Made by a program: the position numbers and the translations under genes
Origin: Micavibrio_A sp035759665
GTDB taxonomy: Bacteria; Pseudomonadota; Alphaproteobacteria; Micavibrionales; Micavibrionaceae
Length of the DNA stretch: 12,078 nucleotides
NCBI GenBank assembly: GCA_035759665.1
Contig: DASTUM010000068.1
Span: 1-12,078, forward strand
Direction: 5' to 3'
Notes under the pieces: model-generated
The model's database searches: none
Told to the model about the DNA's origin: nothing
What the model saw: the letters and a program-made list of their open reading frames with translations, nothing else
In this document: one piece after another, positions 1-7,164 of the stretch
Layout: each line of letters starts with the position of its first letter
Numbering within the stretch: position 1 is the first letter of the stretch

Positions 1-95
1 CCCGTGGCGTTCGCCGCCTTACGGATGGCATTGTAGACGTCCTTCGGGACTTGAAATGCCTGTAAGGCTTTGTTTTGCATTAGATTTTGTGCCAT
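1..95 (-). CDS. Unidentified protein, N-terminal fragment (runs off the left edge)
   Basis: Reading leftward, an ATG at 95-93 follows an AGGA Shine-Dalgarno-like sequence by about five bases and opens a frame that stays open to the window edge (31 codons). The peptide begins MAQNLMQNKALQAFQVPKDV and continues with a basic, alanine-rich helix-like stretch. The fragment is too short to assign a family. An N-terminus resembling the start of a lytic-transglycosylase or peptidoglycan-binding protein is a faint possibility only. The well-placed ribosome binding site and AUG are the main reasons to accept it as a gene. No convincing promoter was recognised between 96 and 220. Confidence 0.55.
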   Translation of the reverse strand, partial: MAQNLMQNKALQAFQVPKDVYNAIRKAANAT

Positions 96-220
96 TGTCC
101 TACTCGCTTCACCGCGTGGTTCTTGTTCTCATTACAGGATAAGAGTTTCAAGATATGTGCCAGTTTCTAACCGTTCCTATGCCTGTTACTACATGTAGAG
201 CACAAATGGTTTGAGTACTC

Positions 221-556
221 ATGACAGATGGTTTGAGAATTAAAGCTCTTCGGAAATCGACGGGAAAATCCTTCTACTACGCCCGAGCTGTCACGCCTCA
301 CAGTCCGCAAAGGCAGAGTTGGAAAAGCCTGCTGTATTATGTTGATTATAAAGACGAAGATAATCCTCATAGGAGCGAAGTATTACTACCTTCATATAGA
401 CTTTTCTATGCCAAGATAGTCGCCTTCTCAGATCACATATGGAAAGGCGCATCTTTTAGTGAGTTCATTTTTCCTTATATCTTAGGTATTTTTGCGGTGC
501 TTGAACTATTTCATTTTCGGATAATCGAGCGACTTGCTGAGTGGCTTGTGCCATAA
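221..556 (+). CDS. Hypothetical 111-aa protein with C-terminal hydrophobic segment
   Basis: An open frame of 111 codons starts with ATG at 221 and ends with TAA at 554-556, 41 nt before the acyl-CoA dehydrogenase start. The N-terminal two thirds is basic and aromatic-rich. Residues of about 80-98 (FSEFIFPYILGIFAVLELF) are hydrophobic enough for one membrane segment. No family was recognised. The region is visibly AT-richer than the genes to its right, and only a weak GAG precedes the start. It may be a spurious ORF, a recently acquired small gene, or a remnant. A 67-codon frame on the opposite strand (167-370) is even less convincing. Confidence 0.35.
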   Translation: MTDGLRIKALRKSTGKSFYYARAVTPHSPQRQSWKSLLYYVDYKDEDNPHRSEVLLPSYRLFYAKIVAFSDHIWKGASFSEFIFPYILGIFAVLELFHFRIIERLAEWLVP

Positions 557-597
557 TTGTCTATCCCTTTTATTGATTCCCCTGTTCGAGGAGCCTT

Positions 598-2352
598 ATG
601 ACCTACTTACCCCCGACCCAAGATATGATGTTCGTCCTGAGCGATGTTGTGGGGCTGGACAAGCTGCCGGAGCATCCGGACCTGGGCAAGCTGGATGGGG
701 AGATGGTGGGCAGCATTCTGGAGCCGGCGGCGCAGCTTGCGGCGGATGTGTTGGCGCCGCTCAATCATACGGGCGACAAGGCCGGCGCGAAATGGAAGGA
801 CGGGGACGTTACCACCGCGCCTGGATTCAAGGACGCGTATAAGCAGTATTGCGAGGGCGGATGGAATTCCGTGGTGTTCGATCCCGCGCATGGCGGGCAG
901 GGATTGCCGTGGCTGGTCGCGTTCGCGGTGCAGGAAATGTGGCAGGGCGCGAACATGGCGTTCGGGTTGTGCCCGCTTCTCAATCAGGGCGCGGTCGAGG
1001 CGATCGAGGCGCACGGATCGGATGAACTGAAAGCCGAATACCTGCCGAAGATGATTTCGGGCGAATGGACGGGGACGATGAACCTCACCGAGCCGCAGGC
1101 GGGATCGGATTTGTCTGCCGTCCGCAGCAAGGCGGTGCGGGGTAACGACGGCGCGTACAGGATTTCGGGCCAGAAGATTTTCATCACATACGGCGAGCAT
1201 GACTACACCGACAACATCATCCATCTGGTGCTCGCGCGCATCGAGGGCGCGCTGGAAGGGATTAAAGGTATTTCACTGTTCCTCGTTCCGAAGTTTTTGA
1301 AGGACGGGACGCGCAATGACCTGCTCTGCACAGGGCTGGAGCACAAGCTCGGCATCCATGCCTCACCGACCTGCACGATGCAGTTCGGAGACAAGGGCGG
1401 CGCTATCGGCTATCTCGTCGGCGCGGAGAATGAGGGCATGAAGAATATGTTCACGATGATGAACAATGCCCGCCTGTCCGTGGGATTGCAGGGCGTGGCG
1501 ATTGCCGAGGCCGCGTATCAAAAGGCGCTGGCTTATGCGAAGGATCGTGTGCAGGGCGTGTCGGTATCGAAGAAGGATTCCGGCCGCGTGAGTATTTCGG
1601 AGCATCCGGATGTAAAGCGCATGCTGCTTTCGATGGCCTCGCAGGTGGAGGCGGGGCGCGTTCTGGCCTATGAAGCGGCGCTTTCGCTCGACCTTGCCAA
1701 TGCGGGCGATGCGGCGGCGCGGGGCTGCGTCGATCTGCTGACGCCGCTGGTCAAGTCCTGGTGCACGGATATGGCGGTGGATGTGGCCAGCACGGGGATA
1801 CAGATTCACGGCGGCATGGGTTTCATCGAGGAAACGGGCGCGGCGCAATTCCTGCGCGACGCGCGGATTCTTCCGATCTATGAAGGCACGAACGGAATCC
1901 AGTCCGCCGATCTCGCGTTCCGGAAGATTCTGCGCGGCGGCGGCAGCGACCTGAAGGTTTTCCTGAAAACATTCGACGCTGTACTGGCGTCGCTGAAAGA
2001 GGCGAGCGGCGACGATGCCGAAGTCATTCGCAAACGGCTTGCCGATGCCTATGCCGCGGTGGGAAAGGCGTCGGAGCATCTCTTCGCGCTGGCCGGGGAC
2101 GACGCTGATTATGTCGCGGCGGTGAGTTCGGTTTATCTCAAGGCGTTGGCGACGGCGGCGTGCGGGATGATGATGGCGCGCGCGGCGCTGGCGGCGCAGG
2201 AAAAACTTTCCGGCGGCGAGGGCGACGCGGCGTTTCTGGAGAACAAGATTCTAAAGGCGCGGTTCTTTGCGGAAAATTTCCTGCCTATGGCGGGAAGCCA
2301 TGCCGAAACCGTTCTGAGCGGTGCAAAGACGATCGTCAGTTCGCGGTTTTAA
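598..2352 (+). CDS. Acyl-CoA dehydrogenase, long form with C-terminal extension (FadE/DmdC-like)
   Basis: This 584-aa flavoenzyme should oxidise an acyl-CoA to the trans-2-enoyl-CoA, passing electrons to electron-transfer flavoprotein. The N-terminus (YLPPTQDMMFVLSDV) matches the short lead-in of the long acyl-CoA dehydrogenase group. The helical N domain follows to about residue 158. The middle beta domain begins near MNLTEPQAGSD (from residue 161), and the C-terminal helical domain starts around GAENEGMKNMF (from 275). The catalytic base is the Glu of IYEGT, residue 429, equivalent to Glu376 of human MCAD. Residues of about 455-584 form the extra C-terminal domain found in this roughly 590-aa class, which includes 3-methylmercaptopropionyl-CoA dehydrogenase DmdC. 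Substrate cannot be read from sequence, so medium or long acyl-CoA, or methylmercaptopropionyl-CoA, are all possible. GAGGAG ahead of ATG 598 fixes the start. Its last 17 nt overlap the convergent gene at 2336-2968. No beta-oxidation partners are adjacent. Confidence 0.93.
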   Translation: MTYLPPTQDMMFVLSDVVGLDKLPEHPDLGKLDGEMVGSILEPAAQLAADVLAPLNHTGDKAGAKWKDGDVTTAPGFKDAYKQYCEGGWNSVVFDPAHGGQGLPWLVAFAVQEMWQGANMAFGLCPLLNQGAVEAIEAHGSDELKAEYLPKMISGEWTGTMNLTEPQAGSDLSAVRSKAVRGNDGAYRISGQKIFITYGEHDYTDNIIHLVLARIEGALEGIKGISLFLVPKFLKDGTRNDLLCTGLEHKLGIHASPTCTMQFGDKGGAIGYLVGAENEGMKNMFTMMNNARLSVGLQGVAIAEAAYQKALAYAKDRVQGVSVSKKDSGRVSISEHPDVKRMLLSMASQVEAGRVLAYEAALSLDLANAGDAAARGCVDLLTPLVKSWCTDMAVDVASTGIQIHGGMGFIEETGAAQFLRDARILPIYEGTNGIQSADLAFRKILRGGGSDLKVFLKTFDAVLASLKEASGDDAEVIRKRLADAYAAVGKASEHLFALAGDDADYVAAVSSVYLKALATAACGMMMARAALAAQEKLSGGEGDAAFLENKILKARFFAENFLPMAGSHAETVLSGAKTIVSSRF

Positions 2353-2968
2353 CGTAGGGCAGGGTTTCCGTTTTGGCCTGGGCCGCTTTTTTCTCGCGGT
2401 TTTGCGGATCGTTGCAATAGAGGTAAGACTCGTAGGTCAGATGGCGAACATAAGCGGGCGCCAGCGCCGGGGTTTTGGTAAAATCGTTCGCGACCTTGTT
2501 GGCGGTGCATTCGCAATAGGCGATATTCTCTTCCGGGCTTTCATAGCTGCGATGCGGAGTCATGAAATCCATGCAGGCTTTGTACGTCGTTCCGGCGAGC
2601 GCTTCCGTATTGGCACAATCGACCGGATGCCCGAGCGTGAGGTCGTAAAGAATGTCGAATTGCGGCACCGTCGGGCCGAGCGCCTCACGTTTTTTCAAGA
2701 AGGCGCCGGCCAGGCACTGGCAGTTGAACATGTTTTTTTGGGCGACGTTGAGGTCGCACATATTGAAGATATAGGTGGCCTCTTTTTCCATTTCGTTAGG
2801 GGTCATGATGCCGTCATCCATCGTGAAATAGACGCTGTCGCGCGTTACGGCGCTTCCCAGATCGGGGATGGAGGGCATGGTCTTTTCCGTGTCGCCGCCA
2901 TCGGTCTGCGCCGCCGAAGGAAGGGCGGAAACAGACAGCAGGATCGTCAGGAAAAGCAGGCGGATCAT
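2336..2968 (-). CDS. Secreted cysteine-rich protein with duplicated C-CxC-C module
   Basis: This 210-aa protein has a classical signal peptide: residues 1-20 (MIRLLFLTILLSVSALPSAA) with likely cleavage after SAA. It should therefore act in the periplasm or outside. All eight cysteines lie in two successive modules of the same layout: C71-x11-C83-x-C85-x32-C118 and C132-x19-C152-x-C154-x30-C185. Both modules have an aromatic-containing run before the first Cys and a CxC pair leading a helix-like segment. The even number and regular spacing suggest four disulfides, or metal binding by the CxC pairs. I do not recognise the family and assign no function. The TGA stop lies inside the end of the acyl-CoA dehydrogenase gene (17-nt convergent overlap). 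The Shine-Dalgarno sequence before the ATG at 2968 is weak. It follows the terminator of the SapC unit, so it probably has its own promoter. Confidence 0.8.
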   Translation of the reverse strand: MIRLLFLTILLSVSALPSAAQTDGGDTEKTMPSIPDLGSAVTRDSVYFTMDDGIMTPNEMEKEATYIFNMCDLNVAQKNMFNCQCLAGAFLKKREALGPTVPQFDILYDLTLGHPVDCANTEALAGTTYKACMDFMTPHRSYESPEENIAYCECTANKVANDFTKTPALAPAYVRHLTYESYLYCNDPQNREKKAAQAKTETLPYVKTAN

Positions 2969-3001
2969 GCGCTTATCATAGCATATTTTGGAGCGGCGCG
3001 T

Positions 3002-3030
3002 AAAAAAACGGCCGCGAAACCCGCGGTCGT
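3002..3030 (-). terminator. Rho-independent terminator after the SapC/HTH unit
   Basis: Read on the minus strand, arms at 3030-3022 and 3016-3008 pair over 9 bp with one G-T wobble around a 5-nt loop. A run of seven T's (the A's at 3002-3008 on the plus strand) follows immediately. It sits 20 nt after the stop of the HTH/coiled-coil gene and ahead of the cysteine-rich protein gene, so it separates those two leftward units. Confidence 0.8.
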
Positions 3031-3049
3031 CTTGTGAAATCCGGGCGTC

Positions 3050-3619
3050 TTACGCCGCGTTGCCTTTGATCTTTTTCCAAAGGCCCTGGAAATCCATGCC
3101 CTTGGCGGGGGCGGCGCTCTGCACGGGCTTGTTCTGGTTTTCGCCCTGCATCCGTTTCATACGGTCTTCGAGGAATTTCTGTTTTTGCAGGCGGGTGCGC
3201 TCTTCGCGCTGGCGCAGCTCTTCCTTGAGTTCCTCGGCCTGTTTCTGGCTGTACTGGCTGGTGATTAGGATCTGCTGCGATTGTTTTTGCCAGAGGTCGC
3301 GCTGGCCGCGCATATCTTCGAGCTGTTCGCGGGTGATTTCGAGTTGTTCCTCGAGGCCGCGGACGCGCATTTTCAGGCGCTCTATTTCCAGCATGTCGGC
3401 GGCGCGCTGCAACTCGGACTGGGAGGAGGATTCAGGCGAAGCCGCGCCGTTGGTTTGCGGCAGCATTCCGAAGACGCGGTCGAGTTCGGAAGCGTCGATC
3501 AGCCGGCGGCCGTTCGCGTCGATTTCGAAGGACAGCTTGCCGCTGTTCATCGCGCGCTGGATGGTGGATTTGGAACGTCCGGTCAGTTCTGCCGCGCGCT
3601 GGGCGCCTACTTTAGCCAT
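3050..3619 (-). CDS. Small HTH DNA-binding protein with long coiled coil
   Basis: This 189-aa soluble protein should bind DNA. Residues of about 5-50 form a MerR/excisionase-like helix-turn-helix with a wing (AAELTGRSKSTIQRAMNSGK, then a DANGRRLID turn and ELDRVFG). Residues of about 69-155 are extremely rich in E, K, Q, R and L with heptad-like spacing, predicting a long coiled coil for oligomerisation. The tail (MDFQGLWKKIKGN) may be a separate short helix. The architecture, N-terminal HTH plus coiled coil, recalls plasmid-type proteins such as KfrA, although the HTH does not look like the KfrA domain. ATG 3619 has AGGA eight bases upstream, and only 29 nt separate it from the sapC stop, so the two are probably co-transcribed. 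Whether it regulates sapC is unknown. Confidence 0.85.
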   Translation of the reverse strand: MAKVGAQRAAELTGRSKSTIQRAMNSGKLSFEIDANGRRLIDASELDRVFGMLPQTNGAASPESSSQSELQRAADMLEIERLKMRVRGLEEQLEITREQLEDMRGQRDLWQKQSQQILITSQYSQKQAEELKEELRQREERTRLQKQKFLEDRMKRMQGENQNKPVQSAAPAKGMDFQGLWKKIKGNAA

Positions 3620-3649
3620 TGTTTGGATCCTTTTGTCCTTCGATTTTCC

Positions 3650-4423
3650 CTATTGATTTTCCATACGCTTGTTCAGCAGGCGCGTCAACCTTTGCCATTG
3701 GGCGCCCGAGAAAAGATGTGCATAAATGAACGGCAACCAGCCTTTTTTGCGCCATTCGAGGAAGGTCTGCGCATCGACATCTGCCAGTTTCGCCTCGTCG
3801 ATGATGCGGAAGCCGGAGAAGTTGATTTTCTTGCCCTGACCGACGGCGATTTCGGCCTGGCGGTCGGAGAGGATGCTGGCGGCGGCCATCGCCTTGCCGA
3901 ACTCGATCGTGTGCTGGGCGGCGGCGTGATAGGATTTGCAGAATTCCAGCGCGTTGTTCGACAAAGGCGAGGGCTTGCCTTCGGCGTCGAAGAATTTCTG
4001 TTCGCCGCCTTCCTCGATCACGTCGTCTGTGTAGTCGATGCACAGCGAAAGCTGGTCGGAATTGGGCATCTCGGAGAAAATGAATGGATAGCGGCGGATA
4101 TAGGCCGGGATGTAGGTGTCGGCTTCCCATTCGTTCTTGTCGTTCAGAAAAAGATTTTCATTGTCGCGCAGGCCGATGATGGCGACGGGCGTTCCCGTGG
4201 CGTCCGGCGCGAAGGCGATCGGGTAGTAGTGGCAGATCTGCGGAAGTTCGATCAGGTTGACCGGAACCGCGTTGACGTTTTTCGTGAAACCCAGACCGAA
4301 ATTCTTTTTCAGGGCGAGATTGGCGTGCGCCTTGGTGTCGAGCGGGGTCGGCTTGTTGTAAAAAAGAGGCATAAGGGGCGCATCGGCATTTTTCTCGGGT
4401 GATGCGGCGGTATCTTTGGCCAT
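3650..4423 (-). CDS. SapC family protein
   Basis: This 257-aa protein matches the SapC family, named after a Campylobacter fetus surface-array locus and common in proteobacteria. Its biochemical role is not established. The hallmarks are visible: HYYPIAFAPD (near residue 65), a PVAIIGLRDNENLFLNDKNE segment, then YIPAYIRRYPFIF, and a conserved C-terminal WRKKGWLPFIYAHLFS region. There is no signal peptide or membrane segment, so it looks cytoplasmic. ATG 4423 is preceded by an AGGAAT sequence ten bases upstream. It heads a two-gene leftward unit with the HTH/coiled-coil protein. The family is distinct from the SapC permease of peptide transporters despite the shared name. Confidence 0.9.
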   Translation of the reverse strand: MAKDTAASPEKNADAPLMPLFYNKPTPLDTKAHANLALKKNFGLGFTKNVNAVPVNLIELPQICHYYPIAFAPDATGTPVAIIGLRDNENLFLNDKNEWEADTYIPAYIRRYPFIFSEMPNSDQLSLCIDYTDDVIEEGGEQKFFDAEGKPSPLSNNALEFCKSYHAAAQHTIEFGKAMAAASILSDRQAEIAVGQGKKINFSGFRIIDEAKLADVDAQTFLEWRKKGWLPFIYAHLFSGAQWQRLTRLLNKRMENQ

Positions 4424-4616
4424 GGGAATATTCCTGAAAACTGGGTGGTTAACGCATGGGTTGTTATACCAGCCCTGCCCCCAGTTAAAAAGCAGGAAAA
4501 GGCAGCGGTCTACAAAAAGGCCCGCCGCTTGTTTTCATAAAGCGGTATTTTCTTCTTTATAAAAGCGCGGAAATCCGGTAGTTTGCCGCCCTATTTCACA
4601 AAAGAAGGTTTCAAAG

Positions 4617-5963
4617 ATGCGCATCGGAGTTGTCGGAACGGGCTATGTCGGACTTGTGTCCGGAACGTGCTTTGCGGAGTTCGGGGTCGAGGTCACGTGC
4701 CTTGACAAGGACGCCGCGAAAATCGAGAACCTGAAGAAAGGCGTCATGCCTATTTACGAGCCAGGCCTCGAAGACCTCGTCGAAAAGCAGGTGAAGGCCG
4801 GACGGCTGCATTTCACCACAGACCTCAAAGAGGCCGTTAAGGACGTCGACGCCGTGTTCATCGCGGTGGGTACGCCGTCCCGTAAGCAGGACGGCTATGC
4901 CGACCTGACCTATGTCTATGAAGCCGCGCGCGAGATCGTGCGCGCCGTCGAAGGCCCCGTCGTCATCGTCACGAAATCGACCGTGCCCGTCGGCACCGCG
5001 CGCGAGATCGAAAACATCGTGCGGGAAGAAGGCAAGAGCAAGGATATCGAGGTTGCCTCCAACCCCGAATTCCTGCGCGAGGGCGCGGCGATCAGCGATT
5101 TCATGCGCCCCGACCGCGTCGTCGTCGGCGTGTCTTCCGAAAAGGCGGAAGAGGTGATGCGCGGCCTGTACCGCCCGCTCTATCTCAACGAGACGCCGAT
5201 CGTGGTGACGTCGCCGGAAACGGCGGAGATCATCAAGTACGCGGCGAATGCTTTCCTGGCCACCAAGATCACCTTCATCAACGAAATCGCCAATCTGTGC
5301 GAGGCCGCGGGCGGCAACGTCCAGCATGTGGCGAAAGCCATCGGCATGGACGGGCGCATCGGTTCGAAATTCCTGAACGCTGGGCCGGGCTACGGCGGTT
5401 CGTGCTTCCCGAAAGACACGCTGGCGCTCACGCAGATAGGCCGCAAGTTCGGCGTACCGCAAAAGATCGTCGAATCCGTCGTCGAAATCAACGCCGACAG
5501 GCAACAGCAGATGGCGCAAAAGATCGTTGCGGCGTGCGGCGGTTCGGTGAAGGGCCTCAAGATCGGCGTGCTCGGCATCGCGTTCAAGCCCAACACGGAC
5601 GATGTGCGCGACGCGCCGTCGCTGGTCATCGTTCCGGTGCTCCAGCAGCTAGGCGCGCAGGTTTACGCGCACGATCCGATCGCCCGCGAGCAGGCGGAGA
5701 AATTGTTGAAAGACATTCATTGGGTGGAAGACCCGTATGACGCCGCGAAAGACGCCGATGCGCTTGTCATCATCACGGAGTGGAACGAATACCGCGCGCT
5801 CGACCTTGAAAAAGTCGCGGCGGCCATGAAGCAAAAGCGCCTGATCGATCTTCGCAATATCTATAAGGTATCGGATATGCAGGAGCACGGTTTCCAATAT
5901 ATATCCGTGGGCCGCCCCGAAATCACGCCTGACGCCGCGAAAAAGATCCGCGCCGTCAATTAG
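4617..5963 (+). CDS. ugd: UDP-glucose 6-dehydrogenase
   Basis: This 448-aa cytosolic enzyme makes UDP-glucuronate from UDP-glucose with two NAD+ reductions, supplying surface polysaccharide or lipid modification. The N-terminal Rossmann motif GTGYVG (residues 7-12) opens the protein. The central helical domain contains EIIKYAANAFLATKI. The active-site motif GPGYGGSCFPKDT places the catalytic cysteine at residue 263. The C-terminal UDP-binding domain has GIAFKPNTDDVRDAPS. Length and motif order are standard for the family. UDP-N-acetylmannosamine dehydrogenase is a relative but fits less well. GAAGG eight bases before ATG 4617 supports the start. The stop TAG overlaps the stop of the convergent acyltransferase by 4 nt, and a probable terminator lies at 6006-6029 inside that gene. 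Confidence 0.95.
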   Translation: MRIGVVGTGYVGLVSGTCFAEFGVEVTCLDKDAAKIENLKKGVMPIYEPGLEDLVEKQVKAGRLHFTTDLKEAVKDVDAVFIAVGTPSRKQDGYADLTYVYEAAREIVRAVEGPVVIVTKSTVPVGTAREIENIVREEGKSKDIEVASNPEFLREGAAISDFMRPDRVVVGVSSEKAEEVMRGLYRPLYLNETPIVVTSPETAEIIKYAANAFLATKITFINEIANLCEAAGGNVQHVAKAIGMDGRIGSKFLNAGPGYGGSCFPKDTLALTQIGRKFGVPQKIVESVVEINADRQQQMAQKIVAACGGSVKGLKIGVLGIAFKPNTDDVRDAPSLVIVPVLQQLGAQVYAHDPIAREQAEKLLKDIHWVEDPYDAAKDADALVIITEWNEYRALDLEKVAAAMKQKRLIDLRNIYKVSDMQEHGFQYISVGRPEITPDAAKKIRAVN

Positions 5964-7060
5964 GCGGGTTTTTCTTTCTTAAAGTCCTGCGTAGCGCCGT
6001 TTATCAAAAAGCCCAGCACCGGGCTTTTTGCTATGGCAGCACGGTCGAAAAGGAAGCTGGCGCCGAATGCGAAGGCGTAAAGCAGCAGGAAGCTTTGCCA
6101 GTGTCCCAAACCAAAAAACAGCAGCGCCGGAAAGAAAATGACCAGAAGCGGCTGGTGCAACAGATAGACGCTGTAGCTTGCCGCGCCCGCGTCTTTCATA
6201 AATCCCCTGTGGGCGGGCAGGGCGCAGCAGGCGCCGATCAGGAACAAGGCGAAGGCCAGCCCGCGCAGGTTCAGCATGTAATTATAGATAATGCCGGAAA
6301 GAAGGGGAGGCAGCATCAGGCTTATCAGGCATGCGGCCGCGGCGAGCGCCGTGGCAACGCGCATGTCGAGGAGCAGGTGGAAAGTCTCGCGCATCCGGTA
6401 GAAAACTATTCCCAGAAGATAGAAAGCGAAATAGAGGAAGAGATTGTAGACGGAGACGAACAGAATTTTGTCGTACGGCACCGCCTTTGCAGCGAACTGG
6501 AAACACAGGCACAGGAAGGGCGTACCCAGAAACAGGGCCGCGGCCCATATGTATTTGTTACAGCGGGGCAGCCAGACTTTTAGCAGGGGGCCGGCGAACG
6601 CGCAGGAAAGGGCGGTATAGGCCAGGAGGTTGCCTATGAACCAGAGGTGTCCGAGCCAGTCGCCGTGAAGCAGATAGGCCCCGAAATTATCGGCGTATTC
6701 GCGCCGCTCGCTCATTTCATTCATAAGAGTGTTCAGGGTCATGCCGATGAAGATGAGCGGGACGCCGAGGCGCACGAGGCGCGATCCCACCGCCTTTTTC
6801 AGCCCGTGCCTTTCATAGGAGAAGGCAAAGAAGTAGCCGGCCAGGATATAGAACCCGTGCATGATGAAGGAAATCAGGAAATCCGCCAGAATGTCGTAAA
6901 ATTCATTCCTGTAAATATAGGCGATGCGCCACTTCGGATCGGCTTCAAAAACAAGCGATGTGTGATAGAGTACGACCAGAATGGTGAGCGCCGCTCTCGC
7001 CGTGTCGAAACCGTCATTGCGGTTTTGCGCGGCGTGCGGGCCGGGGAGGATTGTTGTCAT
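5960..7060 (-). CDS. Membrane acyltransferase 3 family protein, OpgC/MdoC-like
   Basis: This 366-aa polytopic inner-membrane protein of the acyltransferase-3 family probably transfers an acyl group to a glycan or lipid on the periplasmic side. The first membrane segment carries the family His (R22...VVLYHTS, His33). GFYILAGYFFAF, LGHLWFIGNLLAYT and a late YSVYLLHQPLLVIF segment follow. About ten hydrophobic segments are visible. Their order, plus the LKKAVGSRLVRLGVPLIF and FYLLGIVFY stretches, resembles OpgC/MdoC, the succinyl/acyl-transferase for osmoregulated periplasmic glucans. The substrate is inferred, not shown. ATG 7060 (MTTILPGPHAAQ) is chosen because the family begins close to this point. 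An upstream TTG at 7153 would add 31 residues and run into the cysQ promoter region. The gene ends convergent with ugd with a 4-nt stop overlap. Confidence 0.85.
   Translation of the reverse strand: MTTILPGPHAAQNRNDGFDTARAALTILVVLYHTSLVFEADPKWRIAYIYRNEFYDILADFLISFIMHGFYILAGYFFAFSYERHGLKKAVGSRLVRLGVPLIFIGMTLNTLMNEMSERREYADNFGAYLLHGDWLGHLWFIGNLLAYTALSCAFAGPLLKVWLPRCNKYIWAAALFLGTPFLCLCFQFAAKAVPYDKILFVSVYNLFLYFAFYLLGIVFYRMRETFHLLLDMRVATALAAAACLISLMLPPLLSGIIYNYMLNLRGLAFALFLIGACCALPAHRGFMKDAGAASYSVYLLHQPLLVIFFPALLFFGLGHWQSFLLLYAFAFGASFLFDRAAIAKSPVLGFLINGATQDFKKEKPA
6006..6029 (+). terminator. Probable ugd terminator, embedded in the convergent acyltransferase gene
   Basis: AAAAAGCCC (6006-6014) and GGGCTTTTT (6021-6029) are perfectly complementary around a 6-nt loop, ending in five T's on the plus strand, about 42 nt after the ugd stop. 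It is symmetrical, so it could also act on the minus strand. There it lies within the last codons of the acyltransferase (the AKSPVLGFL stretch), before the stop at 5960. Confidence 0.65.
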
Positions 7061-7082
7061 GAAAGCGCTTCGAAGAAAATGT

Positions 7083-7111
7083 TTGAATTCATTGCAGACA
7101 ATAAATAAAAA
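7083..7111 (+). promoter_or_regulatory. Candidate promoter for cysQ
   Basis: TTGAAT (7083-7088) and TAAAAA (7106-7111) are 17 bases apart, about 54 nt upstream of the cysQ ATG. This fits a housekeeping-type promoter only loosely. It overlaps the upstream region of the divergent acyltransferase gene. Confidence 0.25.
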
Positions 7112-7164
7112 GAGCGGCCACAAGTTCCATCGTTTTGCCAGAGAGACAAACAAGCGGTGACATT

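Noticed and set aside
1363..2079. 238-codon minus-strand open frame, and another at 607-1224
   Set aside because: Both are antisense to the acyl-CoA dehydrogenase and show no motif. Arg/His-rich composition indicates shadows.
2374..2392. GGCC-TG-GGCC followed by T's after the acyl-CoA dehydrogenase stop
   Set aside because: The stem is 4 bp with a 2-nt loop, too weak for a terminator, and it lies within the convergent gene's coding sequence.
3281..4402. 373-codon open frame on the plus strand
   Set aside because: It is antisense to the SapC and HTH genes, which have clear family motifs, ribosome sites and a terminator. Its composition is that of a reverse-frame shadow in GC-rich DNA.
4525..4545. 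CCGCTT/AAGCGG hairpin followed by a T-rich run upstream of ugd
   Set aside because: The stem is only 6 bp with a 9-nt loop and an imperfect T-run, and no rightward gene lies upstream to terminate, so it is not called a terminator.
4611..5519. 302-codon open frame on the minus strand
   Set aside because: It lies wholly antisense to ugd, and its His/Asp/Arg-rich sequence is typical of a mirror frame of a GC-rich gene.
5960..7153. Longer acyltransferase starting at a TTG at 7153
   Set aside because: It adds 31 residues not expected for the family and overlaps the upstream region of cysQ. ATG 7060 fits the usual acyltransferase-3 N-terminus.
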